A stretch of 64,000 nt of DNA, taken from contig JAJEET010000158.1 of the NCBI GenBank assembly GCA_022820835.1, positions 59,570-123,569 of the forward strand. Direction: 5' to 3'. Of this stretch, positions 34,748 to 43,938 are shown in pieces (position 1 is the first letter of the stretch; each line of letters starts with the position of its first letter). This stretch comes from Candidatus Poribacteria bacterium. GTDB lineage: Bacteria; Poribacteria; WGA-4E; WGA-3G. The position numbers were made by a program, and so were the translations under genes. Under the pieces are notes generated by a model. That model was given only the letters and a program-made list of their open reading frames with translations, ran no database searches and had not been told where the DNA came from.

Positions 34748-36007
34748 ATGGAAGATCAACAGGTACTATCGAATGTCAACACCGCTTCTCAGCCTTCAGC
34801 GTTGAAAATCACCGACATGCGCATCGTTCGTACCCAAGTTGGGGGGCCCATCTTGAAACTCGACACCAACCAAGGTATCTATGGTCTCGGTGAAGTTCGA
34901 GACGGGGCAAGTCCAACGTATGCGTTGATGCTCAAAAGCCGAATCTTAGGCGAAAATCCGTGCAACGTTGATAAAATCTTTCGACAGATCAAACAGTTCG
35001 GCCACCACGCACGACAAGGCGGCGGCATCTGTGGCATCGAAATGGCTCTGATGGACCTGGCGGGAAAGACTTACGGCGTTCCGTGCTATCAACTCGCCGG
35101 AGGCAAGTTCCGAGACAAAATCCGATGTTACAGCGATACGCCGTCGCTTAGAGATGCCGCGGACATGGGAAACAAACTCCAAGAACGTATCGACAGAGGA
35201 TTCACCTTCCTGAAGATGGATGTCGGTGTCGGACTGCTGCGAGGAATTCCCGGTACACTCTCCGCACCACAGGGAAACTTGGATACACGCGATCTGATGC
35301 ACCCTTTCACCGGTATCCGTCTCACCGAAAAAGGGATCGCAATGCTCTGCGAATACGTAGAAATCGTCCGGGACATCATCGGTTATGAGATACCGCTTGC
35401 GGTCGATCATTTTGGACATATCGGCGTTGAGGATTGTATCCGCCTTGCAAGAGCATTAGAAAAATACAACCTTGCATGGTTAGAGGATATGGTACCGTGG
35501 CAATATACCGACCAATATGTACGGCTCTCGAATTCATGCGCAACCCCCATCTGTACAGGCGAAGACATCTACTGTAAAGAGGATTTCATGCCACTATTTG
35601 AGAGTCGAGGCATCGCCATCGCACACCCAGATATTGCGACATCCGGCGGGATTTTAGAAACGAAGAAAATTGGCGATCTCGCAGAAGAACACGGCATTGC
35701 AATGGCACTCCACATGGCAGGCACGCCTATCTGTGCAATGGCGAGCGTCCACTGCGCTGCCGCGACATCAAACTTTATGGTGTTAGAGAATCATTCTGTT
35801 GACAACCCGTGGTGGGATGAAATGGTGACAGGTTTACCGAACCCGATTATCCAAGACGGTTATATCGATGTTCCCGAAACCCCCGGCTTAGGCATCGACC
35901 TGAACGAAGAGGTCATCCGTGAACATCTCCATCGGGACGAGACAACATACTTCGCGCCCACAACAGAATGGGATTCGGAACGTTCGCACGATAGACTGTG
36001 GAGTTAG
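34748..36007 (+). CDS. Mandelate racemase/muconate lactonizing enzyme family (enolase superfamily)
   Basis: 419 residues. The capping domain is about 20-150 and the barrel about 150-400. The second-strand catalytic position reads FLKMDVG, so one Lys of the usual KXK is present and the second is Asp. Metal ligands are AVDHFG (Asp), WLEDMVPW (Glu) and CTGEDIY (Glu). HMAGTP in the last strand matches the His/Glu-loop of dehydratases. Such enzymes abstract the alpha proton of acid sugars and usually dehydrate them. AAGGA stands 11 bases before the ATG. No transporter or kinase neighbours give the substrate. Confidence 0.88.
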   Translation: MEDQQVLSNVNTASQPSALKITDMRIVRTQVGGPILKLDTNQGIYGLGEVRDGASPTYALMLKSRILGENPCNVDKIFRQIKQFGHHARQGGGICGIEMALMDLAGKTYGVPCYQLAGGKFRDKIRCYSDTPSLRDAADMGNKLQERIDRGFTFLKMDVGVGLLRGIPGTLSAPQGNLDTRDLMHPFTGIRLTEKGIAMLCEYVEIVRDIIGYEIPLAVDHFGHIGVEDCIRLARALEKYNLAWLEDMVPWQYTDQYVRLSNSCATPICTGEDIYCKEDFMPLFESRGIAIAHPDIATSGGILETKKIGDLAEEHGIAMALHMAGTPICAMASVHCAAATSNFMVLENHSVDNPWWDEMVTGLPNPIIQDGYIDVPETPGLGIDLNEEVIREHLHRDETTYFAPTTEWDSERSHDRLWS

Positions 36008-36022
36008 ATGTTTTGTCTATAA

Positions 36023-36044
36023 GGGCGGATCTCTATATCCGCCC
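36023..36044. repeat. Inverted repeat after the enolase-superfamily gene
   Basis: GGGCGGAT (36023-36030) and ATCCGCCC (36037-36044) pair around CTCTAT, 16 bases after the stop. It may be a terminator or another dispersed palindrome; no T run is present. Confidence 0.5.
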
Positions 36045-36116
36045 GATCTCAAACCAATTGCCACTTCCAGCAGATCGTTGAAAACCCAGATGTTACAATA
36101 GTACCTAATATCCCAT

Positions 36117-36899
36117 CTACCACATTTTCAGATTCGCCCACATTGTCGTGAGTTTACCATCTGCTTCGACAGCAGCAAATTCTTCAACATGGAACAACAA
36201 ATTCTCCATGAAAAGCTTTGCCATATCTTTCGTATTGCCATCGTTACCTGCGATATAGTATTTATCGGGGGCAATCGCCATCATCAGGAACTTACCTTCC
36301 CCGAATTCTGCCTCCATAATCACAGGTTGCCCCAAACTTTCCATCAATACGTCAAAACCCTTTTGAGAAGCGATGACTTCCCATACAGTAGGCCAGCCCT
36401 GATGTCCCCAGCCTTCAAACGTTTTTTGATCCATACGGTTTGGTTCGTTAAAGAGTTGATGGTCCGCTTGCAGTATTTCAAAGTCTGGACTATCACGGTC
36501 ACTCCGAACGCAACTCAATCCGGGCGGTAACCAATCCACATTCGCTTCGTTCTGATCCGCTTGGGTCGGTTCCCAGACGATACCGCCATTTTCGACGAAA
36601 TCCTGAATCGCTTTTGCATTCTTGTCCAGATTCTGGTGCAATCCAGGATTGTTGGTCACCATGCTACCAATTAAGAAAATCTTGTTTTCTGCCTTGAAAG
36701 GGAGTTGTCCACCTTCCAATGCTTTTGTCAGATCATCGTATTCAACTTTGAATACGTCCAGGGTCTGACGCAACGCATCGACCTTTGTCCACTCGTCAGC
36801 AAAATCAACAACAGCAATTTTAGCGGCTTCTACAGCCATTACACTCAAAACAAGATTCAAAACACACAGCCATGCAAATGCAAACAAACGGGGATACAT
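36117..36899 (-). CDS. Secreted hypothetical protein with amidotransferase-like fold
   Basis: 260 residues. Signal peptide 1-24 (FAWLCVLNLVLSVMAVEAA). The mature protein begins KIAVVDFADEWTKVDALRQTLD and continues with KIFLIGSMV, IQDFVENGGIVWEP and EAEFGEGKFLMMAIAP, the strand pattern of the class-I amidotransferase-like / ThuA-like fold, but no catalytic Cys-His pair is evident. GGAGG lies 6 bases before the ATG. Similar in style to the protein at 2861-3865. Function unknown; it follows the TPR/HigB pair by about 80 bases on the same strand. Confidence 0.7.
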   Translation of the reverse strand: MYPRLFAFAWLCVLNLVLSVMAVEAAKIAVVDFADEWTKVDALRQTLDVFKVEYDDLTKALEGGQLPFKAENKIFLIGSMVTNNPGLHQNLDKNAKAIQDFVENGGIVWEPTQADQNEANVDWLPPGLSCVRSDRDSPDFEILQADHQLFNEPNRMDQKTFEGWGHQGWPTVWEVIASQKGFDVLMESLGQPVIMEAEFGEGKFLMMAIAPDKYYIAGNDGNTKDMAKLFMENLLFHVEEFAAVEADGKLTTMWANLKMW

Positions 36900-36977
36900 A
36901 AGTCAACCTCCTCACGCGTAACACGTGTTTTCATCAGGACCGAACACAGTAGGATACAAGGTTTCTCCTACAACTCT

Positions 36978-37910
36978 TTATTCGGTGTCATTGAATTCCT
37001 TGAGACATTGCTTGATATTAACTTTGATATTGTCATATCTTTGCTGTTTAGCCAATTTTAACGCGGTTCGCAAATCGTGTTCTGCCGCTTTCGGTTGGTT
37101 AAGGGTAGACTTTGTTAGACCGCGGTTGTAGTAAGCCTCTACCAATTCTGGCTTGAGGCAAATCGCTTCATCAAAATCAGCGATGGCAGCCGCATATTCA
37201 GCAATGAATGTTTTCGCCGTTCCACGATTGTAATAGGCTTCAGCAAAATCTGGTTTCAAGCGGAGCACCATGTCGTAGGCAGAAACGGCTTCTCGTACCC
37301 ACCCTCCCTCTGAAAGAATATTGCCGATTGAAAAAAAGGCATGAATTGTCACCTCTGTTTCAGTCCATTCTAAGATGGCAGCCGGGGGATGTTTCTTTTC
37401 GAGTTCCTGCATCTCTTCTGGGGTGAGGTCTCTTATCTCCAAGATATCCCATTCGTCGTCCGATTCGACCGATGCTTCTTCTGTCCCGGCTGCTTCCTCC
37501 GCCGGATCTTTAGGGAGATCCGATAACTTCGGAACGTTTTCTTTCTCATACCTTTCAACGAGAAACCCAACGAGCATCATCAGGGAGGTAGCAGGATGGT
37601 GGACATTTTCACCGACTGTGTCAACTAATTCTTCAAATAAGGGTGAAAGGTGCCGGTAGTCGCTTCTTGATATTGTATTGAAACTGAGGGTTTCTTCCCG
37701 CTTCCCGATATCGATTAATAATTCCAGGGCACCGGCGAGCCAACGATAATCACTTTCTGAATAAGGAGCAGCCTTCACAGTTTGCTGAAGTAGAGTCTGT
37801 GGTGTTACAAAAGGATCTTGCTTTTGGGGGGCGGGCATATCGGGATCCACGGGGACGAAAGGTGCTAATAGAGATAATACGTTTTGGGTAGCTTGTATAT
37901 CGGTTAACAT
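36978..37910 (-). CDS. TPR protein in the antitoxin position behind the HigB-like toxin
   Basis: 310 residues. The N-terminal 140 residues are predicted helical, with LLAPFVPVDPDM and LVGFLVERYEKENVP; the second recalls the LLTLLIEDYE helix of HigA antitoxins of the PF09907-type systems. A low-complexity acidic linker (about 145-175) leads to three TPR units (about 195-300: IGNILSEGGWVREAVSAYD, AYYNRGTAKTFIAEYAAAI, AYYNRGLTKSTLNQPKA). No helix-turn-helix is visible where HigA would have one. Six bases separate it from the toxin stop, so it is translationally linked and is the best candidate for a toxin-neutralising partner; that function is an inference. Confidence 0.7.
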   Translation of the reverse strand: MLTDIQATQNVLSLLAPFVPVDPDMPAPQKQDPFVTPQTLLQQTVKAAPYSESDYRWLAGALELLIDIGKREETLSFNTISRSDYRHLSPLFEELVDTVGENVHHPATSLMMLVGFLVERYEKENVPKLSDLPKDPAEEAAGTEEASVESDDEWDILEIRDLTPEEMQELEKKHPPAAILEWTETEVTIHAFFSIGNILSEGGWVREAVSAYDMVLRLKPDFAEAYYNRGTAKTFIAEYAAAIADFDEAICLKPELVEAYYNRGLTKSTLNQPKAAEHDLRTALKLAKQQRYDNIKVNIKQCLKEFNDTE

Positions 37911-37916
37911 TATTTT

Positions 37917-38255
37917 CTATCTCCGTTTGTTCCAAGCATCATATTCTGCGTGTGTGAACACTTTACGAATAGTGGCATGCTGGAATTGATACTGCATAGA
38001 TACTAAAAGACGAACTTTGTTGCCGCCAATATTGAAAGTCGTCCAAGTTCTCTTCACAGTGGCGTACGAACCTGTCGGTAGCCTTTCTCGCACGTTCACT
38101 TGGATTAGATCCGCGTGCGGGAATTTTTCGCGCAACTCAACGATTGAACCAAAACTTTCTCGCTCCATCAATTCACGCCATCTGTTCAATGCTGATCGAG
38201 TATTCGGATGTCTCTGGGCAAATTCAGTCAGTTTTTCTTCATTTCTGATACGCAT
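37917..38255 (-). CDS. higB: HigB-type toxin (RelE fold mRNA interferase)
   Basis: 112 residues. The family pattern is visible: an N-terminal helix pair (ALNRWRELMERESFGSIVELRE), then the beta sheet TTFNIGGNKVRLLVSMQYQFQHATIRKVFTHAEYD, where FTHAEYD is the hallmark ending of HigB_toxin proteins. Such toxins cut mRNA on the ribosome and are normally followed by a HigA antitoxin. Here the next gene is a TPR protein. A promoter with TTGCTA-N17-TATAAT at 38347-38375 gives a leader of about 85 bases. Ribosome site not clear. Confidence 0.85.
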   Translation of the reverse strand: MRIRNEEKLTEFAQRHPNTRSALNRWRELMERESFGSIVELREKFPHADLIQVNVRERLPTGSYATVKRTWTTFNIGGNKVRLLVSMQYQFQHATIRKVFTHAEYDAWNKRR

Positions 38256-38346
38256 TGATTATGTGTATGAAGTCTCCCTTGACGTACTATTAGTACCCAA
38301 AGCACTTGGTTTACCTCTTAAGTTTCTGGCATGCCCACCGCAAACT

Positions 38347-38375
38347 ATTATACCATGTCAATATTGAAATAGCAA
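38347..38375 (-). promoter_or_regulatory. Promoter of the HigB-like toxin/TPR pair
   Basis: On the minus strand TTGCTA (38370-38375), 17 bases, TATAAT (38347-38352). It lies just after the stop of the LRR gene at 38383. Confidence 0.6.
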
Positions 38376-38382
38376 TGTTGAT

Positions 38383-40800
38383 TTACTGCCCGAAAGCATT
38401 TGCCACAGCCACCAAATCCAAAATATTGACGATTCCATCGCCGTTAACGTCTGGTGCATCTGTGCCGAACCCACTTGCGACCGCCACCAAATCCAGAATG
38501 TTCACAGGACCGTCACCGTTGACATCATGCCTGTCCGTTGTGCTTTTCAGATAGATTTCACCATCTAAATCAGGCACGCTATGAACTGTGTTTTGCAAAC
38601 CGCTTTCAACACCCGTTGTCTGTTCCGGTAAGCGAATCTCTTGTGCCTTTCCACTGCGATTGTAGACTGCCCAACCATTGGTGAACTCGCGGATAAATAA
38701 GCCATCTCGGTTGTCGTAAAGTTGTGCTTTTTCGCCGATAGGCTGTCCAAGGTCGGCATCCCAGAAGTCATAATAGTAATGGTGATGTTGGTGGTCGTGG
38801 ATTTCACCACGAGCATGCTCGGCTGAATGCCCTTCCCAAATTTCATAGACGTGGGTATGGACTGTACTGCTGATACCAGAAACATATTGGACATAGCCGT
38901 CGGAATGTGTCAGGCTTAACGTCGTAAACAGGCGCATCCAACGATGGTTTGCTAAACTATCAAGTGGCTCGGTTTCAATTCCCCAGCCTTCCAAACTATT
39001 TATTTGAGGATATTGGAAATTTTCTTCGGACCATAACAGTGTGCTTTCAATTTCAGAAAGTCCAGCGTACGTGTAGCCACCTTCGTAATCCCGTAAGGTT
39101 TCCATGAAGGTCCCGTTTACGTAAGGGGCTGAGCGTGGGATTTTACTGCGATTTGTGTTGACAAGGATTAGAAAATCGTCACCAACGGCTTCACGGATAC
39201 CGCGAAGTATGTTCACTTTTGCCTCAACTTCCACCTTGAGTTCTTTGTATTTTTCTTCAGTTATGCGATTGTAGAGCACATTCCACTCTTCACTCCACCA
39301 ATCAAAGAAAATGCCGTCATAGAGACCGCATTCTGCAACTGCGACAGCCTGTTGAATAAAAAAATCTTGTGCTTCTGGAATTGTGAAATCAATAAGCAAT
39401 TCGCTCCATCCAACATCTTGGACACGATTGCCGTTCTCGTCTCTTAACCAATACGGCCAATCTTCAGGATACATATTTGGATGTGCTCCATAATAGTAAA
39501 TGCCAACGAGGAATAGCATGTTCGGGTTCTGTTCCAAGATCGTATCCCGTTGGTTTCTGGCCGCCCTCAAGTCACCAACCAATTTTACGCCTTGTTCCGT
39601 CTCTGCAAAGTTAAGCCCAAACATAGGACAGCAGAAGTGGAGATCGTGATGGGCAAGGCGTTCCCAATAAGATAATGTCGGCAGGTTTATGATATTGTGC
39701 CATGCCGAGAAGATAGATGGATAATTTTTATTTTTAACCCTATCTATCGTGCGAAATCTCGGAATTTCACAGTAACCAAAATCAACACCAGACAATTTAT
39801 TGACAGAACTGTAGTCCGTGATCGGGTTATCAGCTAACAACAACGCCTTGAGATTAACCAAATTTGCGAGAGGTACTACATCCATAATTTGATTTCCAGA
39901 CAAATTTAGTTCCTCTAAATTCGTCAAGTTTGCCAACGGCGAAATATCCGAAATCTCATTACGATAAAGTTTTAACACCTCTAATGACACTAAATTAGCG
40001 AGCGGTGTAAGGTCAACAATCCGGCTGTGGCTCAAGTGTAAAAAACGGAGATTTACAGCATGTTCTAACCCCTGAAGGTTTGCTATATCAGACTCCAAAA
40101 CTACCAGATCCCAGAGTCGCTGTATGTCTATATCTGTCAATGGTATTTTTCCTGACAATCCGAGTTTTTCCCGAATAGCACGTTCAAGGGTCGGATCCGC
40201 AATCTCAATAAAAATAGGAACAAGATGAGCAAAATGTGGGAACTTGGCAAGTGGACTGAAATCAATAATAGGATTTCCAGAAATAGATAATTCTTCCAAG
40301 TTTGTTAAATTAATTAGGGGTGTTAAATCGGTAATTTGATTATTGTGTAAACTGAGGTGCTTTAAGGCTGTTAAGTTTGAAAGTGGTGTAATATCTGAAA
40401 TGTTATTGTCTTCTAATCCTAACCCCCGCAGAGATATCAATCCCGCGAGTGGCGTAATATCTGAAATATTATTGCGGTATAACTTTAACGTTTCTAAGGC
40501 AAACAGTTCCGCAAGCGGCGTAAGATTAGCAATTTTACTGTTGCTCAAATGTAAAAAATGAAGATTTACAGCGTGCTCTAACCCTTGGAGATTTTCTATA
40601 TCAGATTCCAAAATTACCAGATCATAGAGACGTTCTAAATGCAAAACTGTTAGTGGTGTGTTTCGTGGCAGGTCTAGTTTTTCACGGACTGCCTGCCGCA
40701 AATTCGGATCCGGCATCCATTCCTCTTGTGCTGATGTAACACCACCTGCCACGCCAAAAATAACGAAGACACACAACCACCATTTACAAAACTGTTTCAT
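38383..40800 (-). CDS. Secreted LRR protein with glycosidase-like domain and dockerin-like calcium repeats
   Basis: 805 residues from ATG 40800. Signal peptide about 1-24. Two blocks of internalin/SDS22-type leucine-rich repeats (about 40-200 and 205-355; LKLYRNNISDITPLA, LSLHNNQITDLTPL), each preceded by a similar cap PDPNLRQAVREKL and ADPTLERAIREKL, so an internal duplication. From about 365 to 690 a TIM-barrel-like region (GIYYYGAHPNMYPEDW, YDGIFFDWWSEEW, FLILVNTNR) resembles uncharacterised glycosidase-like domains. The end holds two dockerin-type repeats, DVNGDGPVNILDLVAVASG and DVNGDGIVNILDLVAVANA, with D-x-N-G-D-G calcium ligands. Operon with an oligogalacturonate-lyase-like gene. A cell-surface or secreted polysaccharide role is likely. 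Confidence 0.85.
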   Translation of the reverse strand: MKQFCKWWLCVFVIFGVAGGVTSAQEEWMPDPNLRQAVREKLDLPRNTPLTVLHLERLYDLVILESDIENLQGLEHAVNLHFLHLSNSKIANLTPLAELFALETLKLYRNNISDITPLAGLISLRGLGLEDNNISDITPLSNLTALKHLSLHNNQITDLTPLINLTNLEELSISGNPIIDFSPLAKFPHFAHLVPIFIEIADPTLERAIREKLGLSGKIPLTDIDIQRLWDLVVLESDIANLQGLEHAVNLRFLHLSHSRIVDLTPLANLVSLEVLKLYRNEISDISPLANLTNLEELNLSGNQIMDVVPLANLVNLKALLLADNPITDYSSVNKLSGVDFGYCEIPRFRTIDRVKNKNYPSIFSAWHNIINLPTLSYWERLAHHDLHFCCPMFGLNFAETEQGVKLVGDLRAARNQRDTILEQNPNMLFLVGIYYYGAHPNMYPEDWPYWLRDENGNRVQDVGWSELLIDFTIPEAQDFFIQQAVAVAECGLYDGIFFDWWSEEWNVLYNRITEEKYKELKVEVEAKVNILRGIREAVGDDFLILVNTNRSKIPRSAPYVNGTFMETLRDYEGGYTYAGLSEIESTLLWSEENFQYPQINSLEGWGIETEPLDSLANHRWMRLFTTLSLTHSDGYVQYVSGISSTVHTHVYEIWEGHSAEHARGEIHDHQHHHYYYDFWDADLGQPIGEKAQLYDNRDGLFIREFTNGWAVYNRSGKAQEIRLPEQTTGVESGLQNTVHSVPDLDGEIYLKSTTDRHDVNGDGPVNILDLVAVASGFGTDAPDVNGDGIVNILDLVAVANAFGQ

Positions 40801-40816
40801 TTTTATAATCCGCACC

Positions 40817-41944
40817 TCATGGAATCACAGCAACATAAACCTGCGAATGCCCCGACACATCCGATGTATACACAACAGCCGTTTCATCAGGACTGAAAGA
40901 CGGATGCGGATGCGTCCATTGCGGTCCATAAACCGTGTCCACCTTCATCTCCATCCAACTCAACGATTTCTCTCGATCGCCTGATTGCTGCGCCGCCGCC
41001 CAGTCTTCAGCGAGTGCATACCGATCCGTTTTCCACTGACTCCCACTCGACGAACTCTGCGGATAACAGATCGGCGTATGTTCACCGGATTCCACATCTA
41101 CCAACCGCAGACCGATGTCGGGGTGAACGGTGTCGCACAACACTTTTGTCCCGTCACGATTGCTGGCGATATGCCACGCATTGAAATCGGCAATCGTTTG
41201 CATTTGTAAGGTTTCCAAGGATATACGCCGCAATGCGTAGGGCCAATGCGTCACAATCAAGTCATCCTGTGCACCGAGGAAGGTTTCATGGACCAAAAAC
41301 TCGTTGTTATCGTGCTGATAGAGCGATCGGTTTTCTGTACCATCCCGTTTAATTGTCCACATCCGCGGTGCCGGGTCACCAGAATAAGCAATGAGATCGG
41401 AGTGTTTTGGATGAAATTGGGGATGGATAATTGTCTGGTCTGGAGAAGTGTAAATGACCTCGCCACCACTGCCATCGGTAGCGGTTACGGTAATGTGTGA
41501 TCTGTCGTCGCGCTTCATCGCTGTTACGATAAACTGCTCATCCGCACTGACGCTGCACTCGCCGAGACTACCACCCGGAAATTCTGCCAGCACGCGTTCT
41601 TCAAGAGCGTCAAGGTAAATCGCCTTTATCGCGTCTGCTTGCGTGTAAAAGAGTTCAGATCCGCCTTTGGAAATTACACCCGAATAACCGTGGACATCGT
41701 CGGCATCCGTCAACTGTACAATATCACCGTTAGGGAATTCCAGTTTGAAAAAATTCGGTTTCCCTGAACGGTAGGAGGTAAAGATGAGTTGGTTTTGGTC
41801 AGGCGTGAACGAGGATGTGAGGAAATAGAGATTATGGTTGATAGAAGTATCATTTGTGAGTTGATAGATATGCGCGCCCGTTTGATCGTCTTGAAATTCA
41901 CGTAGTTCTGAAGAGTGAACGGACGCTTTGGCGTAGTTCGTCAT
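40817..41944 (-). CDS. Oligogalacturonate-lyase-like beta-propeller (PL22-like)
   Basis: 375 residues, seven-bladed propeller pattern. GAHIYQLTND, NLYFLTSSFTPDQNQLIF and the C-terminal THPHPSFSPDETAVVYTSD are the landmarks of oligogalacturonate lyase, where the HPHPSF pair helps bind manganese; H-N-L-Y near residue 38 matches the catalytic HHN area loosely. No signal peptide, as expected for an enzyme that finishes pectin oligomer breakdown in the cytosol. AAGGAG lies 6 bases before the ATG. It ends two bases before the GTG codon upstream of the LRR gene start, and follows a HAD gene by 36 bases. Confidence 0.8.
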   Translation of the reverse strand: MTNYAKASVHSSELREFQDDQTGAHIYQLTNDTSINHNLYFLTSSFTPDQNQLIFTSYRSGKPNFFKLEFPNGDIVQLTDADDVHGYSGVISKGGSELFYTQADAIKAIYLDALEERVLAEFPGGSLGECSVSADEQFIVTAMKRDDRSHITVTATDGSGGEVIYTSPDQTIIHPQFHPKHSDLIAYSGDPAPRMWTIKRDGTENRSLYQHDNNEFLVHETFLGAQDDLIVTHWPYALRRISLETLQMQTIADFNAWHIASNRDGTKVLCDTVHPDIGLRLVDVESGEHTPICYPQSSSSGSQWKTDRYALAEDWAAAQQSGDREKSLSWMEMKVDTVYGPQWTHPHPSFSPDETAVVYTSDVSGHSQVYVAVIP

Positions 41945-41980
41945 ACTTTGCTCCTTGTGAGTCTGTTTATGAGGTAAATT

Positions 41981-42814
41981 TTACGAATTGAATAGGTAGT
42001 TTAGCAGCTGCGCGCCTTCACGGAAATCAGGGATGATAATATCCGCACCCGCACGAATAAGGCGTTCCCGTTTATCGGCATTCATGTTGTACCTATTGGC
42101 TTCTACAGACGCGACACCGACAGCGATTGCACCCACCGCTTTCGCATTCTCGATCTCCACGTACCCGTCCCCGATAATGAGCAATTCATTTCCACTCAGT
42201 TCAAAATCCGTGATGATTTTCTGGATAACCATGGCTTTAGAAAATTTCTTATATTCCCGCAACGCACCGAAAATCCCGCCATCAAAGTACGGTGCAACGC
42301 CGAGGAGGGACGCTTCGTTTTTAACGAATTCGACATCCGTCCCGCTGGCGAGATAGCAGTGTATCCCCATTTCGCGTAGGCTTTGTAGAAATTCAAGCGA
42401 TTTCGGTACACGGAGCGGCTCGGCAGACAACGTCCCCGCCGCAAGTCCTGCGATACGTTCCTCAACAACCGGCAGTAACCGGTTGTTATATTCGTCTTTG
42501 TAGGCGAGCGGTTCTTGCGGTACCCCGCCACGTTTTTCGATCTCTTCACCGAGTTGAATCATCTGATAGATCGTCTGCTTACCGGTCAATCTATCGACAA
42601 ATTCCACGACAAGTGCCTCGAGTTGCGCCTGCGTCTCGGTGGTCCCCGTTTCAGTTTGAAGCAGTTCAACCATCATCGGCACCATCACATTCTGCCACCC
42701 GTCTCGGATAAGCGAGATCGTGCCATCAAAATCGAAAACGACATGACGAATGTTTCCGGTTTGGACCTTACGATGGATCTCAATTGCGGTATTATCCAAA
42801 AAAATGTTTTGCAT
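41981..42814 (-). CDS. HAD superfamily hydrolase
   Basis: 277 residues. Motif I DFDGTI (about 28-33) supplies the nucleophile Asp and acid Asp; motif II is YLASGTD; the Lys of motif III lies in EYKKFSKAMVIQ; motif IV is IIGDGYVEIENAKAVG. The cap region spans 35-150. Most relatives are phosphatases of sugar phosphates or phosphonates; substrate not readable. AGGA precedes the ATG. First of the three-gene operon with the PL22-like and LRR genes, which suggests sugar metabolism. Confidence 0.87.
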   Translation of the reverse strand: MQNIFLDNTAIEIHRKVQTGNIRHVVFDFDGTISLIRDGWQNVMVPMMVELLQTETGTTETQAQLEALVVEFVDRLTGKQTIYQMIQLGEEIEKRGGVPQEPLAYKDEYNNRLLPVVEERIAGLAAGTLSAEPLRVPKSLEFLQSLREMGIHCYLASGTDVEFVKNEASLLGVAPYFDGGIFGALREYKKFSKAMVIQKIITDFELSGNELLIIGDGYVEIENAKAVGAIAVGVASVEANRYNMNADKRERLIRAGADIIIPDFREGAQLLNYLFNS

Positions 42815-42937
42815 AGTTATCCTGAAATTGGCTTTCAGCTGTCGGCTATCAGCTTTCAGTGTTGGCGTGGAGGTTTGGAAGATTGGACACCCATCCTTCC
42901 GCCCTTCCCACCTTCCCTTTTCTACTGATTACTGGTA

Positions 42938-42957
42938 ACTGGCTGCCGACAGCCAGT
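42938..42957. repeat. Inverted repeat in the 42815-43048 spacer
   Basis: ACTGGCTG (42938-42945) and CAGCCAGT (42950-42957) pair perfectly around CCGA. Nearby text such as GGCTTTCAGCTGTCGGCTATCAGC repeats the AGC/CTG style. A TATAAT box at 42993-42998 could serve the DUF58 gene. Confidence 0.6.
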
Positions 42958-43048
42958 ACAAAGACGTTGACCCCTCTGTTCTTTAATGATAGTATAATAG
43001 CGTTTAGAGAGTTAAGCAAGCACTTTTCCTTACCTGAGAATAAAAATA

Positions 43049-43924
43049 ATGAACGAAAAAGAGATTCTAAAAAAAATCCAACGCATCGAAATATTTACCA
43101 ACCGTCTCGTTAGCACCGTCTTTGCTGGAGAATACGAGAGCGTCTTCAAAGGACAAGGGATTACCTTCGATGAGGTTCGTGAATATCAGGCAGGCGATGA
43201 AATCCGGACCATCGACTGGAATGTTACCGCGCGCATGGGGCAGGCATACATCAAAAAGTACGTAGAAGAACGCGAACTCGTGATGATGCTGGTTGTTGAT
43301 ATGAGTGCCTCAACCCGTTTTGGGAGTATCCCTGAGACAAAGGCGGAGATTGCCGCTGAGATTGCGGCACTCCTCGCCTTTTCTGCCATCAGGAATAACG
43401 ACAAGGTCGGACTCATCTGCTTTACGGATACGGTGGAGCACTTCGTCGCCCCACGTAAGGGGAGGAGACACGTCCTGCGCGTCGTCCGAGATATTCTCTA
43501 TTTTCAACCGAAGCAGCAAGGAACAAATATCGAAACGGCGTTAGCGTTCGTCGATCGTGTGCTTAAACCGCACAGCGTTGTATTTCTCATCTCCGACTTC
43601 AAGACTACCGGATATGAGAAGCAGCTACGTATGAGCAGTAAGCAGCATTCGCTCATCGCTATTACCCTACAGGATAGACGCGAGGCGGAATTGCCGGATG
43701 TCGGTCTGATAGAACTCGAAGATGCCGAGACTGGAAAGACAACGGTTATTGACACACGTTCCGAGGAAGCCCGACAGTTGTATAAAGAACTTAATCAACG
43801 CACTGAGGCAGAACGTCGGCAGATTTTCCGGGCAAGTCAGGTCGATACTATTGATATAAGGACAGACGAACCCTACGTGAAACCGCTCATCCGATTTTTC
43901 CGTCAACGTGCCGCCAAAGGTTAA
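43049..43924 (+). CDS. DUF58 domain protein (vWA-like)
   Basis: 291 residues. EYESVFKGQGITFDEVREYQAGDEIRTIDWNVTAR is the DUF58 core, followed by a von Willebrand A-type segment with the metal motif VVDMSAST. DUF58 proteins accompany MoxR AAA+ ATPases and help fold or insert metal or cofactor into partner enzymes. No MoxR gene is next to it; instead an ABC ATPase gene follows after 14 bases. The C-terminal RASQVDTIDIRTDEPYVKPL ends without membrane helix. Ribosome site weak. Confidence 0.9.
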   Translation: MNEKEILKKIQRIEIFTNRLVSTVFAGEYESVFKGQGITFDEVREYQAGDEIRTIDWNVTARMGQAYIKKYVEERELVMMLVVDMSASTRFGSIPETKAEIAAEIAALLAFSAIRNNDKVGLICFTDTVEHFVAPRKGRRHVLRVVRDILYFQPKQQGTNIETALAFVDRVLKPHSVVFLISDFKTTGYEKQLRMSSKQHSLIAITLQDRREAELPDVGLIELEDAETGKTTVIDTRSEEARQLYKELNQRTEAERRQIFRASQVDTIDIRTDEPYVKPLIRFFRQRAAKG

Positions 43925-43938
43925 TATCCGTAGAGACT

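Noticed and set aside
42967..42998. TTGACC with TATAAT as DUF58 promoter
   Set aside because: The spacer is 20 bases, outside the useful range; only the -10 box is kept as a weak suggestion.
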